Assembly: GCF_003247215.1 (NCBI RefSeq)
Contig: NZ_QKAP01000083.1
Coordinates: 1 to 59,427 of the forward strand
DNA from: Malonomonas rubra
Lineage (GTDB): Bacteria; Desulfobacterota; Desulfuromonadia; Desulfuromonadales; Geopsychrobacteraceae
Direction of reading: 5' to 3'
DNA length: 59,427 nucleotides
In this document: positions 7,292-17,214 of the stretch, piece by piece
Layout of the letters: every line of letters starts with the position of its first letter
Numbering within the stretch: position 1 is the first letter of the stretch
Made by a program: the position numbers and the translations under genes
Notes under the pieces: model-generated
Database searches by the model: none
What the model was told of the DNA's origin: nothing
What the model saw: the letters and a program-made list of their open reading frames with translations, nothing else

Positions 7292-8554
7292 TCAATTAAA
7301 ATAGCGCTCAATCAGACTCAAAACTTCATCTCTTCCGGGAAATACGCTTATACGACTCGTCGATGCTAGCTGGAGTAAACTCTTGGCGTGAAAAATATCC
7401 GCACGCCTCAATTTTTGGATTTCGTTCGGTTCGAACCTGAAACAGCCTGCAGGCTTTTGGTTAGCATAGTATCGAAGTAGGTGCTTTCCTCTCATAAGAT
7501 TGTTGGCCTGCTCAATTGCAGACTTAATCCCCTTGAGCTCCTCCGGCAGACCTTGGCGAGGAACGAGTGTGTCGAAGAATCCTATTCGATAGTCAATCCT
7601 GTCGTTGATCGACAATGGCAGAGCAACCTCAAGGAGCGTATGGTGGCAATTGTGAACGATAACCCCGAGTGGCAGCAACGCATATGCGGGATGCCCAAGT
7701 GTATCAACCCCCCACCTGTCAATAGCATACACTTGGTCACAGGTAGTTCCCGAGATATCGCAACCCCACGTGAGTCCAAACAAACGGTTAATTATCGAGA
7801 GATTTGCCCCCGAAACAAGTCTCTTGCTGTGTTCCCATCTTCCGGTCTTCTTATCCTTGATCCCACCCATGCCAGAGAATCCTGCAGGGTCACGCATAAA
7901 CTCTTGCAATTGGGGTTCAACCTGCCACCCTTCATGTCTCCACCTTGCTCCTCTTTCATTTTGGGCAACAGGCAATCCCTCAGCTTTCAGGTCAGCGATG
8001 ACTTTCCCAAAGAACTTTTTCGGTTGATGCCATACCTTCTGAGCGTCTGCTCCTACACCACCGCGGTAAGATTCCTTATCCTTTGCGGTCTGACCACCAC
8101 CTTTTTCTACCCAAGTGCCCGCTAGTCGAATAAGATCAGCCACATCCGTCGCGTCTAAGCGCTTTATATACAGAGGGTTGGAGGTGAACAATTTGAAAGC
8201 GGATTTGGATTTCTGAACCTTGTCCCACAGACGAAGATTGCCTTCTTCTGTCACCGCTGCGTCAAATGCCTTCAAGTGACCAGGTTCGTCCCCCATCGCT
8301 GTGAGGATCGCGACTCCTAGACATTGTAACCTCCGGAGAGGTTCTCCTCCATTGAACACGGTATAGATGTTCTTCGCAAGGTCAGCCTCTATGCGTTCCT
8401 TCTCGTAGCAAATTTGAAACGTATCCGGGAGTTGACGACCTGTCATCTCTTCCACTTTATTCTCCTTAAATTCATTGATAGCAAATTGCTTTGGGAAAAC
8501 ACCAAGGGACATCTTTGTCATTTCACCATCAAGCATCCCTTCTCTTGTTTTCAA
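7292..8554 (-). CDS. unrecognised 420-aa protein directly behind clpV
   Basis: I do not recognise a family. The predicted start is TTG immediately after the clpV stop, preceded by AGGTGA; an ATG at 8521 (MTKMSLG) is an alternative. The protein is soluble-looking and has no signal peptide. It has a basic central part (GARWRHEGWQVEPQ) and a segment rich in possible functional residues: GLTWGCDISGTTCDQVYAID, then VIVHNCHHTLLEV. The C-terminal 100 residues are helical and charged. Its place between clpV and the spike genes makes it a candidate cargo or accessory protein of the T6SS, but nothing in the sequence proves this. Codon use looks like that of its neighbours. Confidence 0.6.
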   Translation of the reverse strand: MKTREGMLDGEMTKMSLGVFPKQFAINEFKENKVEEMTGRQLPDTFQICYEKERIEADLAKNIYTVFNGGEPLRRLQCLGVAILTAMGDEPGHLKAFDAAVTEEGNLRLWDKVQKSKSAFKLFTSNPLYIKRLDATDVADLIRLAGTWVEKGGGQTAKDKESYRGGVGADAQKVWHQPKKFFGKVIADLKAEGLPVAQNERGARWRHEGWQVEPQLQEFMRDPAGFSGMGGIKDKKTGRWEHSKRLVSGANLSIINRLFGLTWGCDISGTTCDQVYAIDRWGVDTLGHPAYALLPLGVIVHNCHHTLLEVALPLSINDRIDYRIGFFDTLVPRQGLPEELKGIKSAIEQANNLMRGKHLLRYYANQKPAGCFRFEPNEIQKLRRADIFHAKSLLQLASTSRISVFPGRDEVLSLIERYFN

Positions 8555-11200
8555 TCACCTAACCTCAAACCCAAACCCTTCCCCTCTCAAACTCACAATC
8601 GCCTCCTTGATCTGCGCTCCATCCGCCATGCGCGCCAACAACTCACGCGACAGATCAGGCAACAGAGTATTGCTGAGAATATGATCGATATTCCGTGCCC
8701 CGCTCTCCACTTCCGTACAACGGCTCGCGATAGCTTCAATCAACCCATTTCCATACTTAAGTTCCACCTTGCGGTTCTCCATCATTCGTTTTGCGATCTT
8801 GTTCAGCTTGAGCCGGACGATAAGTCGGATAACCTCATCGGTCAGCGGGAAGTACGGCACCACTTTTAAGCGGCCAAGAAAAGCCGGTTTGAAATGCTTT
8901 AACAGGTCCGGGCGCAGGGCTTCGGCCAAACCAGCTGCATCCGGCATGGTTTCTTCGTCGGCACAGAGGCTCATAATGGTGTCGGTACCGAGGTTCGAGG
9001 TCAGGATGATCAGGGTGTTCTTGAAATCGATGCGCCGCCCTTCGCCGTCTTCAAGCATCCCCTTGTCGAACACCTGGTAGAACAGTTCCATCACGTCTGG
9101 ATGGGCCTTCTCAACCTCATCAAGCAACACCACGCTGTAAGGTCGTTTACGGACAGCTTCGGTCAGCACGCCCCCTTCTCCGTAACCGACGTAACCGGGT
9201 GGTGAACCTTTCAGGCTGGCGACGGTGTGAGCTTCCTGGTATTCGGACATGTTGATGGTGATGACGTTCTCTTCGCCACCGTAAAGCAGTTCGGAAATTG
9301 CCAGTGCCGTTTCGGTTTTACCAACCCCACTCGGCCCGGCGAAGAGGAAGACGCCGGTCGGTTTTGAGGGGTCTTCGATACCAGCATGTGCAGTCTGGAC
9401 AACCTGCGCAATCGCTTCGAGAGCGTGATCCTGGCCGATCAGGCGTTCACCCAGCAGCTTGTCGAGCTTCAGCACTGTTGCAATCTCGTCGACCAGCATG
9501 CGGCCGGTGGGGATACCGGTCCAACCGGAAATAACCTCGGAGATGATCTCGGAATCGACTTCCAGCTGCACCATCGGCGTATCGCCTTGGACGTCGGCTA
9601 GAGCCTGCTCAAGCTCCTGAAGTTTGTTCCGTTGTTCGGTCATATTTTTTGCTTCAGCAGGATCTTTTTCCATCTCGTCCTGCATGGCTTGGCGCAATTC
9701 GCGAATCTGCTCGGCCAACTCCACTTCTTTCTGCCATTTTTGGTTCAGAATATCGAGTCTCGCGGCGGTTTCTTCCTGCAGATTGGTTAATTCCTGCAGC
9801 CTTTCGCTGTGCTCACGCCCCATCAGTTCTTCCCGATTGAGGATTTTCGTTTCACGCTCATACGCGGCGAGCTGACGATTGGCCGCTTCGACTGCGGGCG
9901 GGATGGTGTTCTGCCCGATAGCCACGCGGGCACAGGCAGTATCGAGGACGCTGACCGACTTATCCGGCAGCTGCCGCCCAGGCAGGTATCGGTGTGACAG
10001 GCGCACCGAGTCGAGCAGCGCCTCGTCGGTCATCATGACCTTGTGGTGATTTTCCAGGAAAGGTGCAACGGCACGCATCATTACCAGTGCCGTTTTCTCG
10101 TCCGGCTCTTCAACTTTGACCACCTGGAAACGTCTGGCCAGTGCGGCATCTTTTTCGAAGTATTTTTTGTATTCCGACCAGGTGGTCGCTGCAATGGTGC
10201 GCAGCTCACCGCGCGCCAAAGCCGGTTTCAGCAGGTTGGCTGCATCACCGGAACCAGCCGCACCACCCGCGCCGATCATGGTGTGCGCCTCATCAATAAA
10301 CAGGATGATCGGCACCGGCGAAGCTTTAACTTCTTCAATGACCGACTTGAGACGCTCCTCGAATTCCCCCTTAATGCCCGCACCAGCTTGCAGCAATCCC
10401 AGATCGAGGGTATGAATGGCGACCCCCTGCAGCGGTGGCGGCACATCCCCTTCGACAATGCGTAGAGCAAAGCCTTCCACCACGGCGGTCTTGCCGACGC
10501 CTGCCTCGCCGGTAAGGATCGGGTTGTTCTGCCGCCGCCGAATCAGGATGTCGACCATCTGGCGGATTTCAAAATCGCGTCCCAACACTGGGTCAACCTG
10601 CCCCTGCCGGGCTCTTTCGGTCAAATTGATGGTGAACTGGTCGAGGGCCTTGGTGCCAATAGCAGCCCCTGTTGCCCGTCCCCCAGAGCGTGGTGCCGCT
10701 CCAGAAGACTGAACATCACGCTCCTCCACCGATCCAGCGGTCAAATCGACCAGATTCTCCTTCAGGGTATCGATTTTAATTTTCCTGAACTGATCGGAGC
10801 TCTCAATCAGTGTACGTGCAGATTTGGAGTCGCTGAGCAAAGCCAGCATGACATGCCCGGAACGAGTCGCCCCCGATTGAAAATCGACCGAAGCGTACAT
10901 CCAGGCCTGTTCAACCATTTTAGGGATATTGGGCGACAAAGCCGGGGTTCGCGCATTGCCGGTTTTGAACTCTTCGATCGCACCCGTCAGATCACCGATC
11001 AGGTGATCCTGATTGACCTCAAAATATCGCAGGATCTTTTGCAGATCGGTATCCGGCACCTCCAGCAGCTTGAGCAGGAAATGTTCAATATCGACCTCAT
11101 AATGGGTATGGGAAAGACAAAGCCCTGCAGCAGATTCAAGTGCTTTTCGGCAGGTGCTGTTGAGCTTACCGATCAGCGATTTAAGATCGTGCGTTGCCAT
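8555..11200 (-). CDS. clpV: T6SS AAA+ ATPase ClpV (TssH)
   Basis: This 881-aa hexameric unfoldase disassembles the contracted TssB/TssC sheath in the cytoplasm. The N-terminal Clp repeat domain (1-150) opens with [23 protein letters not shown] module 1 carries Walker [11 protein letters not shown] and Walker [16 protein letters not shown], with [17 protein letters not shown] behind it. A coiled-coil middle domain (about 420-550) is followed by AAA module 2 with [10 protein letters not shown] and [14 protein letters not shown]. The [11 protein letters not shown] insertion and the shortened middle domain are typical of the ClpV rather than the ClpB branch. The next gene begins at the base after the stop, so the two are co-translated or at least co-transcribed. 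Confidence 0.95.
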   Translation of the reverse strand: MATHDLKSLIGKLNSTCRKALESAAGLCLSHTHYEVDIEHFLLKLLEVPDTDLQKILRYFEVNQDHLIGDLTGAIEEFKTGNARTPALSPNIPKMVEQAWMYASVDFQSGATRSGHVMLALLSDSKSARTLIESSDQFRKIKIDTLKENLVDLTAGSVEERDVQSSGAAPRSGGRATGAAIGTKALDQFTINLTERARQGQVDPVLGRDFEIRQMVDILIRRRQNNPILTGEAGVGKTAVVEGFALRIVEGDVPPPLQGVAIHTLDLGLLQAGAGIKGEFEERLKSVIEEVKASPVPIILFIDEAHTMIGAGGAAGSGDAANLLKPALARGELRTIAATTWSEYKKYFEKDAALARRFQVVKVEEPDEKTALVMMRAVAPFLENHHKVMMTDEALLDSVRLSHRYLPGRQLPDKSVSVLDTACARVAIGQNTIPPAVEAANRQLAAYERETKILNREELMGREHSERLQELTNLQEETAARLDILNQKWQKEVELAEQIRELRQAMQDEMEKDPAEAKNMTEQRNKLQELEQALADVQGDTPMVQLEVDSEIISEVISGWTGIPTGRMLVDEIATVLKLDKLLGERLIGQDHALEAIAQVVQTAHAGIEDPSKPTGVFLFAGPSGVGKTETALAISELLYGGEENVITINMSEYQEAHTVASLKGSPPGYVGYGEGGVLTEAVRKRPYSVVLLDEVEKAHPDVMELFYQVFDKGMLEDGEGRRIDFKNTLIILTSNLGTDTIMSLCADEETMPDAAGLAEALRPDLLKHFKPAFLGRLKVVPYFPLTDEVIRLIVRLKLNKIAKRMMENRKVELKYGNGLIEAIASRCTEVESGARNIDHILSNTLLPDLSRELLARMADGAQIKEAIVSLRGEGFGFEVR

Positions 11201-11234
11201 AATTGGTCTCCTTGTTTATTGCAGCGGTCTGTTT

Positions 11235-12272
11235 TCAGATCGCAACCGATAAATCCTTTTCCGCAAATGCCAGAGCGGTGTCATATGAACACCTGTATTC
11301 CGAGCTTTTAATCCAGCTCGTCCAGCCGAGTTGTGCGGCATCAGGCCCAGTTCCCCCAAGCATGCAAGGTCTGACTTCGCTCCGTTTTAAAATCAGCCGG
11401 ATATCAAACTCGAATTCGACGCCGACCATGTACTTCACCAGCGCGAAGATCGGGCGTAGCATCCTGCCATTCGGCAAAAAGCGTTGAAACTCATCAAAGC
11501 TGAGAGGCCCGAGTTCAACCCGGAATTTGGTCTGACATTCCCATACCTGACTGCCGACAACGGTATTGACGCCGAGTTTTCCATTGACCCCGCCGATTTG
11601 TGACAAGTTGTCCTTTTCCAGCGGCAGCACTCGGTTGATAAACTGTCTGACCGTTGCCGGGACACCGGAAAAGTGCTCGACCGATGCCTGTATCGATGTG
11701 GCCGATGCGGCATTGCGGGAAAAATGACCGCTGTAAAAGGTCAACGATTCTTCCGGCAGGCCGATCCTTTCTGACAATCCTGCCGTACCCAAACCGGTCA
11801 GGCTGAGCAGATGCTGCGACAAGCGATCATGCGCACCGGAGCGATAATTGACGGTGAACTTGTGCTTTTTCCAAGCAAGATAAAACAGGCTGATCAGCCG
11901 ATGATGAAAGACATCGAAGAAGGCTTTTAAGGTTCTGTCTTTCTTGTAGACCCGCTGTTGGGTCAGTTCGGTAAACCAGCATGGCAGAATGCCGGAAGGC
12001 CCGATCAAGCCAAGAAATGTCACTTCCAATTCAGCCGGCAGATCTTCTGTGCCCGGTACCAGCGATGAGATATCGCTGGCAGGAAACTGCAGGTTGGCGG
12101 GCACGCTGAAGCGTACGGCCTCCTCTCCTGGCACCAATGCCTGCCCCAGGCATTTCTTGCCACGAGCAGACTGCTCGAGCAGCTCCACCGCCTTGAAGAA
12201 AGAAAAGCGGTAATATTCCTCAGCAAGCAGCTCCGCTACAGCAGGATCTGGTTGCCGTTTCTTGGTGGCCAC
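11235..12272 (-). CDS. tssG: T6SS baseplate subunit TssG
   Basis: This 345-aa protein matches the TssG (VasB/ImpH) family. The N-terminal YYRFSFFKAVELLEQS is followed by EEAVRFSVPANLQFPASDI, then PAELEVTFLGLIGPSGILPC and the FFDVFHHRLISLFYLAWKK signature. TssG forms the 2:1 TssF2-TssG wedge with TssF and TssE around the VgrG hub. The start lies 37 bp inside the end of tssF, the overlap commonly seen for this pair. The C-terminus (YSFEF-type strands, RPCMLGGTGPDAAQLGWTSW) is also as in the family. Confidence 0.92.
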   Translation of the reverse strand: MATKKRQPDPAVAELLAEEYYRFSFFKAVELLEQSARGKKCLGQALVPGEEAVRFSVPANLQFPASDISSLVPGTEDLPAELEVTFLGLIGPSGILPCWFTELTQQRVYKKDRTLKAFFDVFHHRLISLFYLAWKKHKFTVNYRSGAHDRLSQHLLSLTGLGTAGLSERIGLPEESLTFYSGHFSRNAASATSIQASVEHFSGVPATVRQFINRVLPLEKDNLSQIGGVNGKLGVNTVVGSQVWECQTKFRVELGPLSFDEFQRFLPNGRMLRPIFALVKYMVGVEFEFDIRLILKRSEVRPCMLGGTGPDAAQLGWTSWIKSSEYRCSYDTALAFAEKDLSVAI

Positions 12273-14041
12273 TGTCTTAGTACCTCTTTTCTCTGGAGGG
12301 TTTTCACCACCAGCTGGGAAAAGGAGTTGACTGAAACATACTGTCCAAGAAATCTTTCCAATACGCTGGCGAACAACATCAAGCCTGTGCCGACAAATTT
12401 ATCTTCATCAAGGGTGATTGTCGTCTGGACACCTCGGCAGAACGCCTGTCCGACTCGGCGCGTTACATACTGCGACTGTAAGGAAACAATCCCGTCAATC
12501 TGTTGCTGATTGCTGGGAGAATTTTCAAAATCATAAAGCTTCAACAGCTCTTTAAGCCCCTCTTCGCCATCGTTGACAATCGACAGATAGTTCAACGACA
12601 GATGCGATATCAGGCGCCACTGCAATGCCCCTCCCAACGCCGGCCGACAGGAGCTGGTCGGTTTGATCAAACTACAGATTCGGTGCACCGGAGCGACAGT
12701 TTCCATGTCGAAATCCCCCTGCGCATCACCAAATGGAAGACGAGCAGGCAGATCGCGATTGGTGCAGGTGACGTTCAGGGTCAGCACTTCCACACCCGGT
12801 TGTGTGGGGTTGAAATCAAGATCGGTAAAGGACAGGTAGACCTCGGTTCCGTTATCCCCTTTTTTACCGGAAGGCCTGCGCTGGCTGTGCCAGAAAGCGT
12901 TGCTTCGAGTGCCGCCATCTTCTTCCAGGTGATGGCGCATCGAATAAAAGGGTTTGTACTCGACAGTCGAGCCAATATTGTTGGTGCGGGCCGAGACAAC
13001 GCGATCGACCGAGTAAATTTCCGTGGCCAACTGACGGCGGACATCGGCGACAATCCGGTACTCCGGTTGACGATGCTCCAGCCGGATCGGTTCGGCGATC
13101 CGCTGAAACAGATTGACCACAGGAGTTGCGTTCAACATGAACGTGTCTGCGTTGACAACCAAGTTGGTTTTAGCCATCCGGTTCAGATAAATCTTGACCT
13201 CGAAGCTGTTTCCCAACTCTTCGTGAGTGAAGCGGTCTAGGCCGCAGAGATCGAAGAACAGAAACTTTTCAGCGAAGACGAAATACTCAAACAACATTAG
13301 GTAGCCAGAAAATGAACGCTTCGAATAAGGCAAAAGGTTCTCGTTGTCGGAAAATCCGACCGGCACCAATCTATCCGGTTGCAGGCTGATCCTTTTCTGA
13401 TTGCCCTCGCTGGTTTCTGCAACCAGTTCAAGATGGCAGATATTGTTGTACAACAGCTCGTAGAGATGAAAGACATGCTGTGAGGGGCCACTGAGGAAGA
13501 AGCGCAACGACTGCCAATTGAGTGTTGACAAGCTGATGTCGTTAAAGGTTTTCAACCGCAAACTGAGTTGTTGCTGAGCGTTGGCGAGGTTGTGGTCGGG
13601 CTCACTCAAGGTCGCGGAGATGACTTCGATCGGCCAGAGCTGCACAGGGTAACAGGTTGAAAATTCACACGGGGTGCCAGCGACCGGCTTTGAATAAACT
13701 TTGCTCCCTCGTTCGATATGGTACCCGGTCTCCGACAAGTTCTGATTAACGGGATCGAAGCAGACCACAGACAGCGACGGAATCGGATTGATATAGTGTG
13801 GGTAGAGTATGTTCAGCAGCGACTCGGTGATTTCGGGGAAATCATCGTCGATTTTTTTATGAATCCGGCCACTGATAAAGGCGAAGGCTTCTATCAACCG
13901 CTCAGTAAAGGGGTCTTCGCATTTGTCCGCCTCCAACTGCAAGCGCCCGGCAATTTTAGGATATTTGCCGGCGAACTCGGCAGCCATTTCTCGGACAAAG
14001 GTCAATTCCCGTTCATAGTAGTAGAGCAGTTTGTCATCCAT
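12236..14041 (-). CDS. tssF: T6SS baseplate subunit TssF
   Basis: This 601-aa protein opens with MDDKLLYYYERELTFVREMA, followed by AEFAGKYPKIAGRLQLEA and ERLIEAFAFISGRIHKKIDD, the strongest TssF (VasA/ImpG) signature. It also has LLNILYPHYINPIPS and, near the end, PLVNxF-like and GNQILL text. TssF is the largest baseplate wedge protein and contacts Hcp and the sheath. It follows tssE by 33 bp and overlaps tssG. No irregularities were seen. Confidence 0.94.
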   Translation of the reverse strand: MDDKLLYYYERELTFVREMAAEFAGKYPKIAGRLQLEADKCEDPFTERLIEAFAFISGRIHKKIDDDFPEITESLLNILYPHYINPIPSLSVVCFDPVNQNLSETGYHIERGSKVYSKPVAGTPCEFSTCYPVQLWPIEVISATLSEPDHNLANAQQQLSLRLKTFNDISLSTLNWQSLRFFLSGPSQHVFHLYELLYNNICHLELVAETSEGNQKRISLQPDRLVPVGFSDNENLLPYSKRSFSGYLMLFEYFVFAEKFLFFDLCGLDRFTHEELGNSFEVKIYLNRMAKTNLVVNADTFMLNATPVVNLFQRIAEPIRLEHRQPEYRIVADVRRQLATEIYSVDRVVSARTNNIGSTVEYKPFYSMRHHLEEDGGTRSNAFWHSQRRPSGKKGDNGTEVYLSFTDLDFNPTQPGVEVLTLNVTCTNRDLPARLPFGDAQGDFDMETVAPVHRICSLIKPTSSCRPALGGALQWRLISHLSLNYLSIVNDGEEGLKELLKLYDFENSPSNQQQIDGIVSLQSQYVTRRVGQAFCRGVQTTITLDEDKFVGTGLMLFASVLERFLGQYVSVNSFSQLVVKTLQRKEVLRQWPPRNGNQILL

Positions 14042-14074
14042 GCCGACCCTTGCGTTACCCGACCGGCAATAAAG

Positions 14075-14551
14075 CTAACCGGTAACGGTACAAAGCCCTC
14101 GATTCATATCGAAGAATGTGTCGAATGCAACTGGCTCGGAGAGCGGTTCGACATGCAACACCGCAGTAATCCGAAACCTGAGTTTGCGCAGGTTCTGCTC
14201 CCCTGTTTCCAGATGGACCCTGACGTTCTTCAATCGCGGTTCAAATTTCACCAAAGTCTTTTCAATGTCCTGCCGCAACTGTTGCCTGATAATAATGCTG
14301 TTCGGGTTCTCGGCAGTAAAATCCTTCAAACCATACAATAGTAGAGACTTGTTGAGTTCGCGCAGTTCTGCTGCCGGTTCCTCGATCAGCCTGCGCGTAT
14401 TCAACAGAAGCTCCAAGTGATGGACAACCGATTTTTTGATCGGTTCGATCCCCTGCATGCGATTCTGAACCGGTTCACTTGAAACACTCGGTTCAAGGTC
14501 TATCAACCGGTCCAGAATCGATGTCCGGACATAAAAGCCAGGCTCACTCAC
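14075..14551 (-). CDS. tssE: T6SS baseplate subunit TssE (gp25-like)
   Basis: This 158-aa gp25/GPW family protein begins with FYVRTSILDRLIDLEP and then VVHHLELLLNTRR, where family members usually have LExLLNTR. Near the end it has the strand RKLRFRITAVLHVEP. TssE nucleates sheath polymerisation at the baseplate. Its ATG overlaps the hcp stop by four bases (ATGA), so it is translationally coupled to hcp, an uncommon but known order. Confidence 0.9.
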   Translation of the reverse strand: MSEPGFYVRTSILDRLIDLEPSVSSEPVQNRMQGIEPIKKSVVHHLELLLNTRRLIEEPAAELRELNKSLLLYGLKDFTAENPNSIIIRQQLRQDIEKTLVKFEPRLKNVRVHLETGEQNLRKLRFRITAVLHVEPLSEPVAFDTFFDMNRGLCTVTG

Positions 14552-15030
14552 TTCTCAACATTCTCGGCAATACTGAACTTAAACGGCAGCACAGAATCAC
14601 CAGAACCATCCGGCTTCTGAGGAGTATAATCAAATTCAAATTCACCAAAGTTGATCGATATGTTCTCGGTCAAACGATCTTCACTGCCTGATGCGCCGGT
14701 CGAAACAGAGGAGATAAGGCAGTTCTTCATGATCAACTTGATGTATTCAAGCGGCTTTTCTCCGGCTTTACGCACAGTCAAAGTTGCTTCTTTGATGTGC
14801 GTGCCTTTAGCGACACTCCCCAGCAGTTTGTGAGATGCCGAATCGACCCACTTGGTGACGCTGATATCTTGAAAGTTAGCTTTGCCAGCTCCAGAACCAC
14901 CACCTACATGGGTCGTTCCACTTTGAGTCGCGCCCCAACTCCAGCCAAGAACATCGATCTCCTTTTTATGTTTATCGTCAACAGACTCTCCATTGATCCC
15001 ATCTATTTTCAGAAACATATCAACAGCCAT
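14548..15030 (-). CDS. hcp: Hcp tube protein (TssD)
   Basis: This 160-aa Hcp family protein starts MAVDMFLKIDGINGESVDDK, with HKKEIDVLGWSWGATQSGTT and then KEATLTVRKAGEKPLEYIKL, and ends in GEFEFDYTPQKPDGSGD. Hexameric rings stack into the inner tube propelled by sheath contraction, and are also secreted. A strong AAGGAGATGAG precedes the ATG. The 120-bp gap between tssC and hcp contains a second strong Shine-Dalgarno-like AAAGGAGG (around 15135) that is followed by no open frame, possibly a relic. Confidence 0.95.
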   Translation of the reverse strand: MAVDMFLKIDGINGESVDDKHKKEIDVLGWSWGATQSGTTHVGGGSGAGKANFQDISVTKWVDSASHKLLGSVAKGTHIKEATLTVRKAGEKPLEYIKLIMKNCLISSVSTGASGSEDRLTENISINFGEFEFDYTPQKPDGSGDSVLPFKFSIAENVEK

Positions 15031-15152
15031 TTTCTCATCTCCTTATCAACGATTGCCGGTTAAAGCAGCCATGAGTACCAAGTTGCCCTCCATGAGATCG
15101 GCTAAAAGCACTTAAAACAGTTAATCCTCCTTTCTACTCGAAGCCCTATTTT

Positions 15153-16643
15153 TTAGGCAGCTGGTGGCGGCAACTCTGCAACCAAGCGCAGAGATACCGT
15201 CAGTTCATCAAGCTGATAATGCGGTTTCAAGAATGCGACAGCTTTATAGACGCCTGGCTTCCCGGGCACATCAACGACATCGACCCTCGCTTCGCGAAGT
15301 GGATATTTAGCCTTCATATCCTGACTGGCATCGTCGTCACCGAGGGTGTAGTTATTGATCCAGCGATTGAGAAAGTCCTGTGCGTTCTGCCGGGTCATGA
15401 AGCTGCCGATCTTGTCGCGCATGATCGATTTGAGGTAATGCGCGAATCTGGACACCGCCATGATGTACTGTAGTTGTGATGATAGTCGTGCGTTCGCAGT
15501 TGCACTGTCGGTATCGTAAACCTTTGGCTTATTGTTGGTCTGGGTGCTGAAGAAGGCGGCATAGTCCGTGTCTTTACAGTGCACCAAGGGGATGAAACCG
15601 AGGTCGGCAAATTCCTTTTCGCGCCGGTCGGTAATCGCGATTTCGGTCGGACATTTTAGTGCGACCTCCCCTTCGTCGGTATTGAAGGTATGGGTCGGCA
15701 AGCCCTCAACCAATCCCCCCCCTTCGACCCCACGAATTGCTGCGCACCAGTGATATTTGGCGAAGGCATCGGTCATTCTGGTCCCCAGTGCATAAGCGGC
15801 ATTCCCCCACAGGTATTTTCTGTGGTCGGTGCCATCGACCTGCTCTTCGTAACCGAATTTTTCCACCGGAACATTCGCTTGGCCGTAAGGCAGTCGCATC
15901 AGAATGTGTGGCAAGGCCAACGCGGTATATCGAGAATCTTCCGATTCACGGAACGACTTCCACTTGGTATATTCAACCGACTGGAATATCTTGTTCAGAT
16001 CTCTCGGCCCACCTAGTTCAGTGAAGCTCTCCCAGTTGAAAAGCTCAGGAGCCGCTGCAGAAACAAAGGGAGCATGGGCTGCGGCAGCCACCTCGGAAAT
16101 CTTTTCCAGCAGCGCCATGTCTTGTGGATGATTGCTGAACTCGTAATCTCCGATCATGGCGCCAAACGCCGAACCACCGAATGTACCGAACTCATCTTCA
16201 TAAATCTTTTTGAACAGTGCTGACTGATCGAACTCACTGGCCTTTTCAAGGTCTTTGAGAAGATCCTTCTTCGAGACATTCATGACCCTGATTTTCAGCT
16301 TTTCTCCGGTTTCCGTCTGCTGCACCAGATAATTTAACCCACGCCAGGACCCTTCTAGCTTCTGGAAATCGGGATGATGCATGATCTCGTTTAACTGGTC
16401 CGAAATCAGCTTGTCGATCTGACCAATGCGGGTATTGATCATGGCTTCGGTATCACTGGAAACCGTAATGGTTTCATCCATAATCTGGCTGACGAACTCG
16501 CTAATAACATCTTTGGCCCAGCCCTTTTGCTGTTCCTCGCGAGCCATCCGCCCGTCTTCCAGTATCTGGTCGAGCAGACTTTTTTCTTCTACGCTTTCAG
16601 CCGCTGTTGATTCGACCTGCTCTACAGCTTCTTTATCTGCCAT
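15153..16643 (-). CDS. tssC: T6SS sheath large subunit TssC
   Basis: This 496-aa protein is TssC (VipB/ImpD), the large sheath subunit. Key text includes FQKLEGSWRGLNYLVQQTET, LFKKIYEDEFGTFGG and GAMIGDYEF, then AAHAPFVSAAAPELF and the ARFAHYLK-like segment with SIMRDKIGSFMTRQNAQDFL. The C-terminal PLREARVDVVDVPGKPGVY completes the handshake strands. It pairs with TssB from the gene immediately upstream (9-bp spacing, AGGAGGTTGTT before the ATG). The unusually long acidic N-terminal leader (residues 1-40, EQVESTAAESVEEKS) is within family variation. Confidence 0.96.
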   Translation of the reverse strand: MADKEAVEQVESTAAESVEEKSLLDQILEDGRMAREEQQKGWAKDVISEFVSQIMDETITVSSDTEAMINTRIGQIDKLISDQLNEIMHHPDFQKLEGSWRGLNYLVQQTETGEKLKIRVMNVSKKDLLKDLEKASEFDQSALFKKIYEDEFGTFGGSAFGAMIGDYEFSNHPQDMALLEKISEVAAAAHAPFVSAAAPELFNWESFTELGGPRDLNKIFQSVEYTKWKSFRESEDSRYTALALPHILMRLPYGQANVPVEKFGYEEQVDGTDHRKYLWGNAAYALGTRMTDAFAKYHWCAAIRGVEGGGLVEGLPTHTFNTDEGEVALKCPTEIAITDRREKEFADLGFIPLVHCKDTDYAAFFSTQTNNKPKVYDTDSATANARLSSQLQYIMAVSRFAHYLKSIMRDKIGSFMTRQNAQDFLNRWINNYTLGDDDASQDMKAKYPLREARVDVVDVPGKPGVYKAVAFLKPHYQLDELTVSLRLVAELPPPAA

Positions 16644-16652
16644 AACAACCTC

Positions 16653-17165
16653 CTAATCTTCCTGCCCCTTGTCACCGGTTTCTTCGCCGAGTTTTTTCAA
16701 GGCATCACTGTTATGAATGACTTCCTGCAGCAGTTCGTCCAGCTTATCGTTACCATCTAGCTTACTGAGCAATTCAGACAGCTTAGTCCGGGTTTCAACA
16801 AGCTTGCGTAGTGGATCAACCTGATTGGCCACTTGTTCCGGATGAAAGTCATCCAACGCTTTAAAGCGGAGTTCGACAGGAATCTGGGTATCTTCGTCGG
16901 TCAATTTGTTATCAACCTTAAATGCCAGGCGCGGCTTGATGCCGGCCAGGACATTGTTGAAGTTGTCCCGATCTATCTCGACCAGCTTGCGGTCCTTCAA
17001 TTTGGGCAAGGGTTCATCCGGCTTCCCGGAAAAGTCTCCTAACACACCGACAACAAAAGGAATTTCCTTCATCTCGATGGCATCACCGATTTCGACATCG
17101 TAAGTAATCTGCACCCGCGGTGCGCGCACCCTGTCGATTTTATGTTGCAGACTCTCTTTGCCCAT
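16653..17165 (-). CDS. tssB: T6SS sheath small subunit TssB
   Basis: This 170-aa protein is TssB (VipA/ImpB), beginning MGKESLQHKIDRVRAPRVQI and TYDVEIGDAIEMKEIPFVVG, followed by VLGDFSGKP, the family hallmark. It folds together with TssC into the contractile sheath protomer. The start has a near-perfect AAGGAGG ribosome binding site, fitting the high copy number of sheath proteins. It lies 49 bp behind tssA. Confidence 0.95.
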   Translation of the reverse strand: MGKESLQHKIDRVRAPRVQITYDVEIGDAIEMKEIPFVVGVLGDFSGKPDEPLPKLKDRKLVEIDRDNFNNVLAGIKPRLAFKVDNKLTDEDTQIPVELRFKALDDFHPEQVANQVDPLRKLVETRTKLSELLSKLDGNDKLDELLQEVIHNSDALKKLGEETGDKGQED

Positions 17166-17214
17166 AGCGAACCTCCTTCCTTGCGATCCGTTTAGATTAG
17201 TAGTCTCTTCTTTA

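Noticed and set aside
12503-13240. 245-codon plus-strand frame
   Set aside because: Antisense shadow of tssF.
15120-15145. Strong AAAGGAGG ahead of hcp as a hidden small gene
   Set aside because: The codons behind it reach a stop after two triplets and no ATG follows.
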